DNA of 64,000 nt. Origin: Apostichopus japonicus. Taxonomy: Eukaryota; Echinodermata; Holothuroidea; Aspidochirotida; Stichopodidae. The notes under the pieces are model-generated. The model searched no databases. It saw nothing but the letters and a program-made list of their open reading frames with translations, and had not been told where the DNA came from. Position numbers and translations under genes: made by a program. The stretch lies in contig NC_092563.1 in NCBI RefSeq assembly GCF_037975245.1, positions 234,001 to 298,000 on the forward strand, given 5' to 3'. Below are positions 41,457-52,800 of the stretch, one piece after another; within the stretch, counting starts at the first letter, position 1, and every line of letters starts with the position of its first letter.

Positions 41457-41687
41457 TGGCAAGCCATGTGGAACAAACACCGCATAATTATATCTGCATA
41501 TTTATTTGAATATATACCGTATTAATTCGAATATATGCGCGTATACTATTAGCCGAGCGGGACAAACACCACATAATATATCCGCATATTTATTTGAATA
41601 TATACCGTATCAATTCGAATGTATGCGCGTATATATATATTTAGCCGTGGATATATTATGCGGTGTTGGTCCCATATATGGCTTGCC
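41457..41687. mobile_element. Third copy of the TGGCAAGCCATG MITE family
   Basis: The left end reads TGGCAAGCCATGTGG. The right end 'cccatatatggcttgcc' is its decayed inverse. An internal repeat of the 'gggacaaacacc...cataatatat' end sequence at about 41559 suggests rearrangement. No target duplication is evident. Confidence 0.65.
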
Positions 41688-44194
41688 CTGCACGTGCTGT
41701 GTAGTGTGGGAGTATCGACAGCATATTATTGTCCTTTCCCCGTGTTGTTTGTTAAGTTAAATTTATATCAGCGTCTCCTTGGACAAATTGTTCATCCAGG
41801 AAACAACATAATTTGAGCTTAGCAGCAGGCAAGATATAGGTATGTTGTTTCTGCTTCTATCGATATATGAAAATGATTACTTTCTCTCATCAAGAGTAAA
41901 AATATTATGAAGGTCATCTATTATGAGGTTGTGTTTTACATGTTTTGTTCAGTTTTAATAACCCCTTGACCACACCTTGCAATTTATTGGAAAATTACGG
42001 TCTTTCATGTCTGCCTGTACAACTTCCAGTGTTTTGCCTACCAGAATAATATAAAGATAGTGCAGCTTCCTCCTGAGCATCACAGAAATTAACTCATAGA
42101 AGCCATATCGCACCTGCTGACAATAATAAGATTCACGGTGCAGCGATTTGAGGGGCACTCGCGCCATCTTGGTACACCCAACATAATGATTTGCGCAAAG
42201 GATGCATAAGCTCAAAAAGGATGCATACATCCGCCACAACCATTTAATCTTCATCATCATTGGCTTGGAAGGTATACAAAAACTCCGTCGTGTTACATCT
42301 TAAGCTGTTTAATTAGCTATTTCAAATCAGTTAGGTCTATAAAGGCCTGACAAACAGCAAAAAAACAGACTGCCATATCGATCCCAACAAAGCTTGTTAT
42401 CACCATTACTGGAGCTGAATTTTACATTCCTGTTCTAGCAATTGGATATAGGCTATGCCGAGTTACTACTGTACTTACGGTTGTTATGGGACAACCCTGG
42501 TGATACTTAACATAGTATAGTACTAGTTAATTTGTAGCTAGGCAAGCCACGGCTATCGCCCGTCTGTGTCACTACTGCCAGCGAAAAGCCAAACGACAGA
42601 CTCAGTCCAGCGGCAATCTAATACTGAATACTGATTGATGAAACTTCGGTTACATTCTGCGAGTCATATTTGTTCAGTTAACAGCCCCACTTAATTTGCA
42701 CATTGAAAGTATTTTATCGTAGATAAGTACTGTTAAATGTTGTTACGTTCCAACAGTAGCATACATGTAAAAAAAAACATCTAAACAAAAAATTCCGTTT
42801 CCTTTCCACTTACATATACCCTTAGAAGTGATTCAAAATTATATTATTTTATTTTAGTTTTTATTGTAAGAATTTCGTACAAAAAAATAAGTGGGTACTT
42901 CATTGTCTAACGTTAAGATTCTCCATGAAATAGCAGTGTAGGTGGACGCTTTTGGGAGAAGTTGTTGGTCTTCAGATTGCTGAAAGTGGCAAGCCGGGAA
43001 GAAGCTTCTTTGTGCTCAAGTTCTGTGCTGAGCATTTACTTCCGGTTTCACATTTTCGGCGGCGTGTGTGATGCAGCGGGTTGCAGCGCTAGCTCCAGCT
43101 CAGTGCACTGAATTATTCATATCTTGCACGGGGTTGACGCTAGTGTATTTTGCTGTTTTTATTCCACCTGAGGGTAGTCTGTGGCTCCGCCTATTTTCTA
43201 TAAGACCCCGCCTTTTCCCCCGCTGGGGGTAGCTTGAAATATCGACCAAACCACATTGTCGATGTTCATTGGCTTAGATATGAAAGTAACGCCTTAGTAA
43301 TGCATATTCATATCACCCGACAATCGATGATATACTGTTTGACCCGCAAAGCTCGAATGCACAGCCGTCTGCTGAAAAACAACGTTCTTGAACGTGAGGA
43401 CTTAGTAACAAGTTATTTTACTTGTTTTCTATGAAAACTGGACTGGGACAACATTTTCTTGCTTTTATGTAATAACAAATTTTGATATCACTTATTTGCA
43501 TGTAAATGCTACAAGGCAAACTTCATCAATTCGGTTATTTGCCCTCAATGTAACGATCTTTACCTTAGCCCATGGAGGTCAAAACAGTTTTACCTCCAGG
43601 CTTAGCCTTAGGTAAGCTAGGCTGTCACCGTCACTGTGAGTGGGCAGGTTGAAGCTTGCCAACAGACCGCTGATGAACCGCTGAAAAAAAAAACACAGTC
43701 TACCTCGCTTAGTGTATTGAAGGTCATGTAGTTGCACAACCAATCGATATTTACAAGGAAGCAAAAAATGGTACCTCGAAAAACCATCGTGGCGTAAGTT
43801 CAACATTGCAGCTGCGGAGGTTGGTTGAATCATGGAGGTAAAAACACCTCCATGGTTGAATGGGTCAAAGGCTGGCCGCAAACTATGTGAAATATGCGGA
43901 AAATGTTGTTAGCAGCACAGACTTTACGTTTCTGAGACCGAAGGGACAGGAGGAAGTAGATAGAAATGGCGAAGTTTTCAGTCTGTTAATAATAAGGAAT
44001 TAATTTATGGCGCAAACTGTACCTCATTATTGAGACTCAATGACTCTGGTGACAAGTAAACCTTTATCAGGTTGTATTACTGTTATATATTCTTCCTTAA
44101 TGTGCTCGTAAGAGATTGGAAAATAAACATCCTAGGTTATTATTTGTTTATTTTCAAGCGTATATTTTGTTGTGCTATCAAATGGCCATCAATG
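41688..44194. other. Stretch without a recognised gene
   Basis: No coding exon supported. A small hairpin with arms 'atggaggt' / 'acctccat' is at about 43832-43854, and a related 'catggaggt' occurs at 43571. Confidence 0.5.
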
Positions 44195-46380
44195 AGGGCG
44201 TTGTGGTCAAGTGGTTAAGGCAGCAGACTTGTGATCTAAGGATTACAGGTTCGAGCCCTGGTCAGATCATTGCGTTGTGTCCTTGGGCAAGGCACTTTAT
44301 CTCCATTGCTTCTCTTCACCCAGGTGTATAAATGGGGACTTGCGAGGTGACTTGTAAATATAGTTGCGTTCGCCGGTTTGTGGCTGCACCCTGTGGGAAG
44401 TCCCCCAGGGGACACGTGGCTGCGGTGTTCTGTGGTGCCCCAGGAGAGATTGTTTGAATTGTGCACACTTTGGTGTGTAGGTGTGACAAGTTACCAGCGA
44501 CGTATTCAGGATTTTCTAACCCGGGGGCGCGAATTACTATCTATCCACCATCGGTTGGCGCGCAGCGTACAAGAAAATTTCTTGTTTTGATACCACTCAG
44601 ATCACCGGAAATGGCACTTCTCGGGCTTGAAAATGACCAACCAGATGTACACTTTTTGCCTGAGAACCAAGTATTTCCCAATAGTTTTTTATTCCATCCA
44701 TAACCTTTTTGAAGATTTTCACCAGTCACAAATCATGTTCGAACTCATCGCATGTCCTGTGGATTATTGCTTTTGTAGGTGATTCTACGTCGCGGCCCAC
44801 ATTATCCGTGAGCCCCACTTTTCAAGGTTTTAAGCCCATTATTCGTTCAGAATCACTTCAAAACATACCCATAATGTGCACAAAATTTCTTCTATGGACA
44901 ACCAATATAGAAAAACCTCCTTGAACCCCTATACAGACCGGTCAAAATTGCACGAGTAGAGGGAAGTGTGATGAAGAATGTTGGTCAGAAATTTTCGAAA
45001 ATTCCGACACAGTTAATTTATTGGTGTAGAAATATTAAAACCTGCTATAACGGCTATTATACAACTTGGTTGAAGGAAATTAAAAATAGCATATATTTCC
45101 GAAACCGAACACTATACACATAGGCGTAGGAGGCGGGGGGGGGGTGCAGCCCCTAATTCGCCATTACTAATGTAAAAGAGAGTTTTGACATAATTGGACC
45201 TTTATGCTTTTCTCCATCTACATAAGACATTCGTTGTTTACATTAGCATCCCGCGGTATACTGCACAACCTTCACGGACCGTACGGTACACGATGGCATG
45301 CGATGTAATAACGGATGCTTGCTAATATAATATTGACGTTAACATGTTGAACGCGCGCGGAGCGCGCGAAAATTTTTGGTAATTTTTTCGGGCAAGTCGG
45401 ACAGTTTTGAGGCTTTTCATCCTGGAACGCCATTTTCATGCTCACTGATATGATGTGATATCTGCTGTTTGCTTTACAAATTCGAACAGGCGCGTAGCGA
45501 GGAATTTGCCAAGGGAGGGGCGAAGCCTGTAGGCAAATTATCTAAGCGTAGCACCACCATAAATTGGCGCAAAGCGTACAAGAAAATGCCTCCCAGATCG
45601 CTGGAAACGGCACTACCCAGGACCATTTGTTGGCGCGAAGCCTACAAGCAAATTTTGGCCGAAAATGCCTCCCAGATCGCTGGAAGTGACACTTCCCAGG
45701 CCTTGTAAGTTGCATCATAGCACATTCTATTTTGAAATTACTAGCGATATCATAAAATAAAATAATGCTGAATGGGGGTGGTCGCCCCCTTCCCGATATG
45801 CGTCATGTTCCCCGACGACACGGTCGAGTTCGACACCAGCCACAGTTGGTTTCATAGCACAATTCTACAATTGTTTAAGGCGTATACACACACACACGTT
45901 ATGGTAGACCAAATATAGTATATATATATAGATCATGATTAGAGAGGGAAAATGGAAACGTCAAAAATGGAGCTGTCGGTGTAAGGGGTAAGGTGAGGCA
46001 CACGCCCCTTCCGAAATCCTTGATCCGTCACTGGCTACCCTGTGTATATAATAGGGATCAGCGCTGTAATGATGTCACTGTTCCTCTTTCTCTTCCCGGT
46101 GTCTTGGCGTTTTTCTTTTACTCCCTCCTTTTCTCCTTTTTCTCTCTTTCTTCTTTTTCTTTTCCCTTCCTTCCTCTCCTCCTACTCTTTTTTCCCCTCT
46201 TTTTTCCTTTTTTCTTCTCTTTTTTTCTCTCCACTTTTTCTTACCCGGGGGGCGCGCGCCCCAACGCCCCCCCCCCTGGATACGCGCCTGGTTACCAATG
46301 ACCAGTGTTAAGTAAAGCGCATAGAACTTTCGGATTATGCGCTATATAAATAACGGGGTAATAATGATAATAATCATCAT
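44195..46380 (+). repeat. tRNA-derived SINE split by a 1.8-kb insertion (parts 44195-44489 and 46296-46380)
   Basis: The head has box A-like 'TTGTGGTCAAGTGG' and box B 'GGTTCGAGCCC'. The body follows ('TTGTGTCCTTGGGCAAGGC', 'CTTTATCTCCATTGC', 'GGTGTATAAATGGGG'). It stops at 44494 and resumes at 46291 with 'gttaccaatgaccagtg', then 'aaagcgc...gctatataaata' and an ATAAT tail, the usual SINE end. A second copy lies on the minus strand at about 2455-2605. Confidence 0.8.
44495..46290. mobile_element. DNA-transposon-like insertion inside the SINE
   Basis: The left end is CAGCGACGTATTCAGG and the right end, reverse complemented, is CAGGCGCGTATCCAGG, 12 of 16 identical. The 5 bp GTTAC flank both sides. 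The interior repeats a unit containing 'aaaatgcctcccagatcgc' with 'tggaa' near 45590 and 45660, and a diverged form near 44580. It ends in a long pyrimidine tract (46100-46240). It also contains a fragment at 45120-45420 shared with 27134-27395. No intact transposase frame. Confidence 0.7.
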
Positions 46381-46597
46381 AAGTGTATGGAAGGTATATT
46401 ATTCTTTCATTCGACCGAAGATAGGTCAACTGTAATACACACCTATGCAAAGAGGCTGGGCTTCACCACCACCCTGCAAATGGCATCAAACTTCTGCTAT
46501 ATCCTAACTTAATCTAATATGATAAATGTCTGATATTTAATTGAATTAATGTCTCCACCACGAGAATATGGTACTTAACATAATCTACCAGAACTAA

Positions 46598-46965
46598 ACA
46601 GATCTATTAGAGTCACAAGTTATCGCTGTTTGTTAAAAAAGTTTTAAAACTTGGTCAAAAAGAAAATCCACAATCAATCGCAATAGTGGGCTACCCTGAG
46701 GTGGATCTGAGTTTTAACCCCGAGAAACACCCTAATTGTCCATATATGTGGCTGAAATTAATTGATAACATTATCTCAAATAAATAAACAGGTCTATTAG
46801 AGTCATAAGTTATCGATATGTAATTCTTAACTTCGATCGAAAATTGAAAATATAAAAGTTCCACACTCAATCGCTTACTGAGCTGCTACCCTGAGGTGGA
46901 GCCGAGTTTCAACCTCAAAAATCATCCTATTTGTCCATAAACGTGGCTGAAATAAATACAAAGTG
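46598..46965. repeat. Two diverged tandem units of about 180-190 bp
   Basis: Each unit has 'tctattagagtca' with 'aagttatcg', then 'tcaatcgc' with 'gctaccctgaggtgga', then 'gtccata' with 'gtggctgaaat'. A partial third piece ('ctacctgaggtgga') is at about 47155. Confidence 0.75.
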
Positions 46966-48066
46966 TTTTCAACAGACTCTGGAATAAATACATCGGCCTA
47001 GTAGGCTACTATTTATAGAGTCTTTACCTTTTTGTAGAAAGAAACACCAATTAAGATTTTCATTATATCAAAGTCCATACGAAGCTTCCGTATCGCTTTT
47101 ATCCGCTAGGTGGAGCTTATTTTGGTGGGCGCAATTGTTTTACATGTCATTATCTACCTGAGGTGGAAAAGTTCAAAGCCTCAACCCCTTGATCGGCCCG
47201 ATGGATACTGATTACGCAATAAAATAATAACACTGACGAATTAACGTGACGGCCAAAGGTACACATAACGCACAGCTCGAAAGAATTTCCTTACGCATGC
47301 TATTCAGAATATGTAGTATAAATCTGAAAAGCCATTTGACGCAATCAGCCTATGTCACACAAAACATAAGCCAAGTATTATAGTAGGTGCCGTCGTTTCT
47401 CTCGTAGCTTATCTCTAAGTCCTGGCCTGGTGAAACGAGCATTGTGTAACTAACACTAGAGTCAAGCCTAACGTTAAGTTTAGTAGGCCTACACTACAGT
47501 AGCCTATACCTTGCTGTAACTTAGTTAAACTTAAAATACAAAGTTTCTGTAGTGGGTAGGCTAGTACCACATATTAGTACTACTAATAGTAGTCAGCGGC
47601 TTTAAATAGGGTACTTTTGGCTATTAAGAGTGCTACTAGTACTACCTAAGCTTGCCTCTGTTAGGCCAATTCTCATCGATATAAATCCATAGCTTATAGT
47701 ATACTGTATAGTAAAGGCTTTATAATTGACGCACCCCAGTAATTGACGCACCTTCAATTATTACTAGCAACAATACAGCAGGCCACCTAAACTTTTTGCA
47801 GCCAAGCAGAATTACATATTTCATGAGTTTGAATCCATTTCAGTTATTTGCTGACCAATTGTGGTATTTTTTAAGCTTTTAACACCCTCCCCCCAGTTTT
47901 GCACGTTTTTTTGGCATTTGGAAGTCTTACACCCTTAAAATAACCAACATTACCTCAATATGATACCACTAATCTCTGGGACCTGAGCTTAGAGGCTCAG
48001 AGCATAGCAAACAGCATCTAAAGTCAATGGAAATATACTAAGGCTTACACTACAGTTAGCTTATCG

Positions 48067-48550
48067 ACGAATGTGTCAATTTAGGGGTATGAAAGAACTT
48101 TACACGGCAGACATTTTGTGGTTAAATTCTGCTTATTTGTACGGTGCATAAGCACAGAACCTTAAATATTTTGAGATCATAACATTTCTGAGGAACTACA
48201 CATATGAAAAACAACATACAGTTGAGTGATTTGGATTTTTCCTTGATAGACATCGTTGATCAAATCCTTAAGTGCGTCAATTATGAGCCCACCATGCTAC
48301 TAGTGCTAGCATGGTGGGCAGTCATAAAGGACACACTTAAGAAGTTAAGGATTTGATCAACTATGTCTATCAAGGAAAAATCCAAATCACTCAACTGTGT
48401 GTGTTTCTCATATGTGTAATTCCTCAGAAATGTTATGATCTCAAAATATTTAAGGTTCTGTGCTTATGAACCGTACATTTGAGCAGAATTTGACCACAAA
48501 ATGCCTGACGTGTCAAGTTCTTTCATACCTCTAAATTGACACATTTGTGC
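48067..48550. repeat. Large imperfect inverted repeat (arms about 235 bp)
   Basis: The left arm 48067-48299 and right arm 48306-48550 are reverse complements at most positions, for example 'gtcaatttaggggtatgaaag' against its inverse at the far end and 'cccaccatgcta' / 'tagcatggtggg' at the centre. Also, 'ataattgacgcac' at about 47722 pairs with 'gtgcgtcaattat' at about 48272, so a larger element may include 47722-48284. Confidence 0.88.
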
Positions 48551-48743
48551 TTTTAAACAAGTATGCATGATAGTTCTGCTGAGCTCCATCATTCCATGTC
48601 TTTTTTGTTTATAAAACACTGTACCAAGATATAGTACATAAAGTGCAATTTGATTGTTTAGATTAAATTTATGCATAGACGCAAATATTGCTTGATTTGC
48701 CTCTAGCTCATGGACCGGTCATACTAATTAGCGTCAACAGGCC

Positions 48744-49427
48744 CATTTCACGACAACTCAAGACAACAAGTTTAAAATACCATCAAATACAATGTTTGTA
48801 ATCAGAGTGTATCTGGAAACACGTTTAAAACTGACTGAAACCATTGTGCATACATATTTTTCACGGGAAAAAATTATTTTTCGTAAAAATAGTCAACACC
48901 CCCGTCCATAGAATTGGATGACCTGATGCTATTGCGCTTGTGCAATGACTTTGAACCGCACCATTATGATATGGGTGGGTTTGTGTTAGGGTTTTGGAAC
49001 TACCTTTGTGTACAATAAATAAAGAAAGAAATAGAGACAGAAAGAAAGAAGGAAAGAAAGAAAGAAGGACAAAAAAAATTGAGACAGAAGAAAGAGTTAA
49101 AGAACAAAACAAAGAAGCAAAGAAGTACATGTAAATAAAACTATAATATGAAGAGTTTCTTACTTTGACACGAGTGTGTGGGCACCATTATCGACTTAAA
49201 AATTACTTACCTGTAGTGTAATGGTTCTGTCCAATGTCATTGCACAAGCGCAATAGCATCACGTCGTCCAATTCTACTGAAGGAGAAAGTTGACTATTTT
49301 TACGAAAAAAAATATGTATGCACGATGGTTTCAGTCAGTTTTAAATGTGTTTCCAGTAACACTCTGATTACAAACATTGTATTTGATGGTATTTTAAACT
49401 TGTTGTCTTGAGTTGTTGTGAAATGGA
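48744..49427. repeat. Second large inverted repeat (arms about 205-210 bp, 265-bp spacer)
   Basis: The left arm 48744-48955 and right arm 49223-49427 match inversely ('ccatttcacgacaactcaag' / 'gagttgttgtgaaatgg', 'ttgcgcttgtgcaatgac' / 'gtcattgcacaagcgcaa'). The spacer carries a purine tract of 'aaagaaagaa' type at 49017-49100. Confidence 0.88.
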
Positions 49428-49686
49428 ATACATACAGTGTAACTGTGCATGTACCTCCATGCATGACAAGGCATTTAAATGAACTACATTACTGCATGCT
49501 AATGGCTCATAGAACATTTTCAGATTAGTGAAATACTGGGCTGTCAGACTTGGTTTGGACTCCGTGGTTCTGCCTTAAGTTACCCTGTATTTGAAAGTTG
49601 TGACATACATAGTAACAGATCATGTCTTTTACTTCTGCAGAGATCAGATATTTCAAACATCTTTGTTGGTATTTCAAAACAAGAAG

Positions 49687-49807
49687 ATGTTAACGTCAGT
49701 GCTGAGGGGCATTGGGAGGGTTGCGCTGCAAAGAACTGCTGTAGAGTCTCGACAGATTCACCTCAGCCATGGAGGTGGTTTGTATGCCTTAACTAAAGAA
49801 GACGTTG
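49687..49807 (+). CDS. NFS1: NFS1 coding exon 1
   Basis: Forty codons plus one base, ending GTTG|GTAAGT. Codes the presequence and the variable N-terminal linker. A 5' untranslated exon is possible because 'ttacttctgcag' ends at 49640. Confidence 0.88.
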
Positions 49808-52800
49808 GTAAGTTTTCTCTTAGAAATTGACAATACTGGGTCCATTTCAAAGCAATATGAAATCACTAGAAGTTTTGTTTTAGACACTGGAGAACAAATG
49901 TGACTTGCTTTAGTATTGAAATCTTAACAATTTCCAGGAACATCAGAGGTATACAGTAGAACAATGGAAAACTAGAAGGGTCATTCCGCCTCAAATCAAC
50001 CAATTTTCTGAAAAGTTCCCAGGTGACCCTCTCAGAATTAGATGAAATTTCATCAGAATGATTGAGTATGTCCCAAATGAACACATACAAAAAATTAAAA
50101 TCATACTCCATGTCGTTTTCGAGATATGGCCCGATGAAAGTTGGTCGTAGTGGCCATTTTGCTCGTTTGCGATTCGCAAAAAGTGACTTTTGTGATATTT
50201 TCCGACTTTGAAAGCTCATAATTCAGTCTTTGTACCAGGTAGAGAGCTCAAATTTGGTATTCTATCTTACTTCTTGCCAAAATTTATGAATCTGCACTCA
50301 ATTTAACTGTATCTCCTTTATTTTTCTGGTTATGATCACCAAAAGTAGGCACTTTATTCTGTCAAAAATGTTTTTTTGTGATTTTTAAGGTCACCCTGTG
50401 CCCACATGAGAAGTCACATGAATCCTATATTCCTTGGGTATTATCTATGGTTGCATGTCTATACCCATAAGCAATTATAAGCCCACCAATGCATTAATTA
50501 AGAAATGGCATTGGGCCAAAGTTGGCTCCAGCCAGAAAAAGGTCAAAAAGACCCCGCCCTTCTTGACCCCGGTTGACCCCGCGATCAATTGAAACATTTA
50601 TTGAAATTTACACCAGTTAAATATATATATTATATCTACTTGTACATCAAATTTCAGCTTTGGCACTCAACTCCTTTATGGTATGGTGGCAATTTGAATA
50701 TTAGACGTTTTTCGCACATTTTTTAACAACTCAGTACACTAAGTTAATATCATACAGTGTTTTTCAGTTTGAAGCTTGTGTAATGTATTTTTTGCAGTTA
50801 GAAAAAAGATTTTTTTTATTATTGTTTTTAGAAATGGGTTGATTATGCATACATGTATTCCACTGCAATAAATGATCACTTCAGTTAACCCTCCAATAGG
50901 CTGGTCCCTCATACCTGTAGTGCCTCAAAATCTCCCATAACACACGACACAATTTGGAGCCTTATATACAGTAGTATACAGTACTGTTGTAGAGTTTCAC
51001 TTGAAACATGGATTAAACCACACAATACAATTTAAATCTGCCAGTACATAAAAGAATAGTCCAGGTCAAAATTTCTTTGTGATGTTTTAAAGAGGAACAT
51101 TATCCAAGCATTCTGATGAAATTTGCATTCAATTCCTATGTACCTTTTTTGAGATATTGACAGTTGAAGTTGCCACCTTTGGACTTTGGTACTAAAAGTG
51201 AACTTGGAGCATACAGGTTTGACGTCATTGTTGCACTATGATAACTAAAGCTATTTTTTTCTTTAAAATTTATGTCTAATTTTATACTCCACAATTGGAT
51301 GCATCCATAATGTTAATGTACCATTATAGGTATTGGTATTTTATAATCTTCACATCCCCTTTAGACAAACTAGTAACCCTATCCAATCAAGGTCAAATCA
51401 ATAGACTGAAAAATACAGAAAAAAGAAAACATTATTTGTCAGTGTGCAACTTCGACATCACACCTGTTTGCTTCAAGTTCACTTTGGTAGAATATCAGAT
51501 AACTTCAACTGTCAATATCTCAAAAATGGAATAGGAATTGAATTCAAATTTCACTAGAATGCTGAGATTATGTTCATTTTTAAAATATATCAAAAAGAAA
51601 TTTTGACCCGGACTTTTCTTTTGTGACTCGTGTATGTCTTACTGCTCTCTGGCTTTAAAGCAGCATTTTGCATTTGGTCACCGTTTTCCATTTTTTTGAC
51701 AAGTCCATAAAGTTTTTACATGTATATCAAACACAAAACAGCAAACTAAGATATTAGCCCATTTTTTCCTGTCAAAAGCATTAATTGGCGAGTAATTAAG
51801 GACATTTGTAGATAATGTGAAAAGCTTCCTCCGACAAATTACCCATTTTTAGCTCATACCAGCATGCTGGTGTGAGCTATTGTTACAGTGCAGCGTCTAT
51901 CACTCTATCACTCTATCCGTCAACAATTGGTAAAACCGCTTCCACTCGCACAGTGATTGATGGAATTTCATGAAACTTGGACACAAGGACCGTTGGGTAT
52001 AGGGCCATCAGAGATGGTCTGCAATTTAGGGTCAAAGGTCACCTGTGGGCCGTAATGGGCCATTTTGTGGAAATACGCAAAATGCTTCTTCTCCTACAGA
52101 TTCCATGGTACAATGTTGAGGGTTTGTCACGATAGTACTATGGAAGTTTTACCTTCAGGGTGTTCATGAATTTGAGATCAAAGATCAACTAGGGGTCTTT
52201 TGTGGCCCGGGCCGCGGCCCTATATTTTCAAATTGCTGCTGTTCGTACAGTGTATTGCCAGTTATAATGAAACTTGGTCACAATGTTCCTCGGGATGAGA
52301 GTTACGAGGGGTTTTCGGAAAATTGAGGTCAATTGTCATTTAGGGGGTCATCGGGGGTCATTCTTTGTAATATTTTCAAATATCTCAATCTCCTCAAGAT
52401 TTTGATGAATCATATTCCCAGTTGAACTGATGATTGTTGGATTGTGTATGAATAAGGTGATGCCTAATAATTTTTGGTCAAAAGTTAATTAATTACAATT
52501 AATCCCCATTGTTTAAAAAAATCTGAGCCTTCACCTTTTGCCAAAGCTCCTTTAATTTGTCTCCCAGTCTCTGCAGTGTTTGTTTACATTTGTGGTTAAG
52601 CTCTGCAGAGGCTGTTAGTAGAATTAAAGCAGGACTGGGAGTTGTTATTAACTGTTGAACTGTAAGCATGAGAGCCCTATAGCCAATCAGCACTTGCCGA
52701 TTCTTAGAAGTCTTTGAGCCTGAGGTATGTAGGCAGCCAGCCAAAATTTTGGCAAGGAGTGCTTCAGGTCTGCTCTGGTAGAGGGGAGAAAGTTTAATAG

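Noticed and set aside
45993-46311. Phe/Ser-rich frames of about 90-100 codons
   Set aside because: Translation of the long pyrimidine tract at the end of the SINE-splitting insert.
49866-50219. 117-codon minus-strand frame with a near-identical partner at 54943-55209 on the plus strand
   Set aside because: Both lie in the inverted-repeat arms of the transposon. Their similarity is explained by the arms, not by a duplicated gene.
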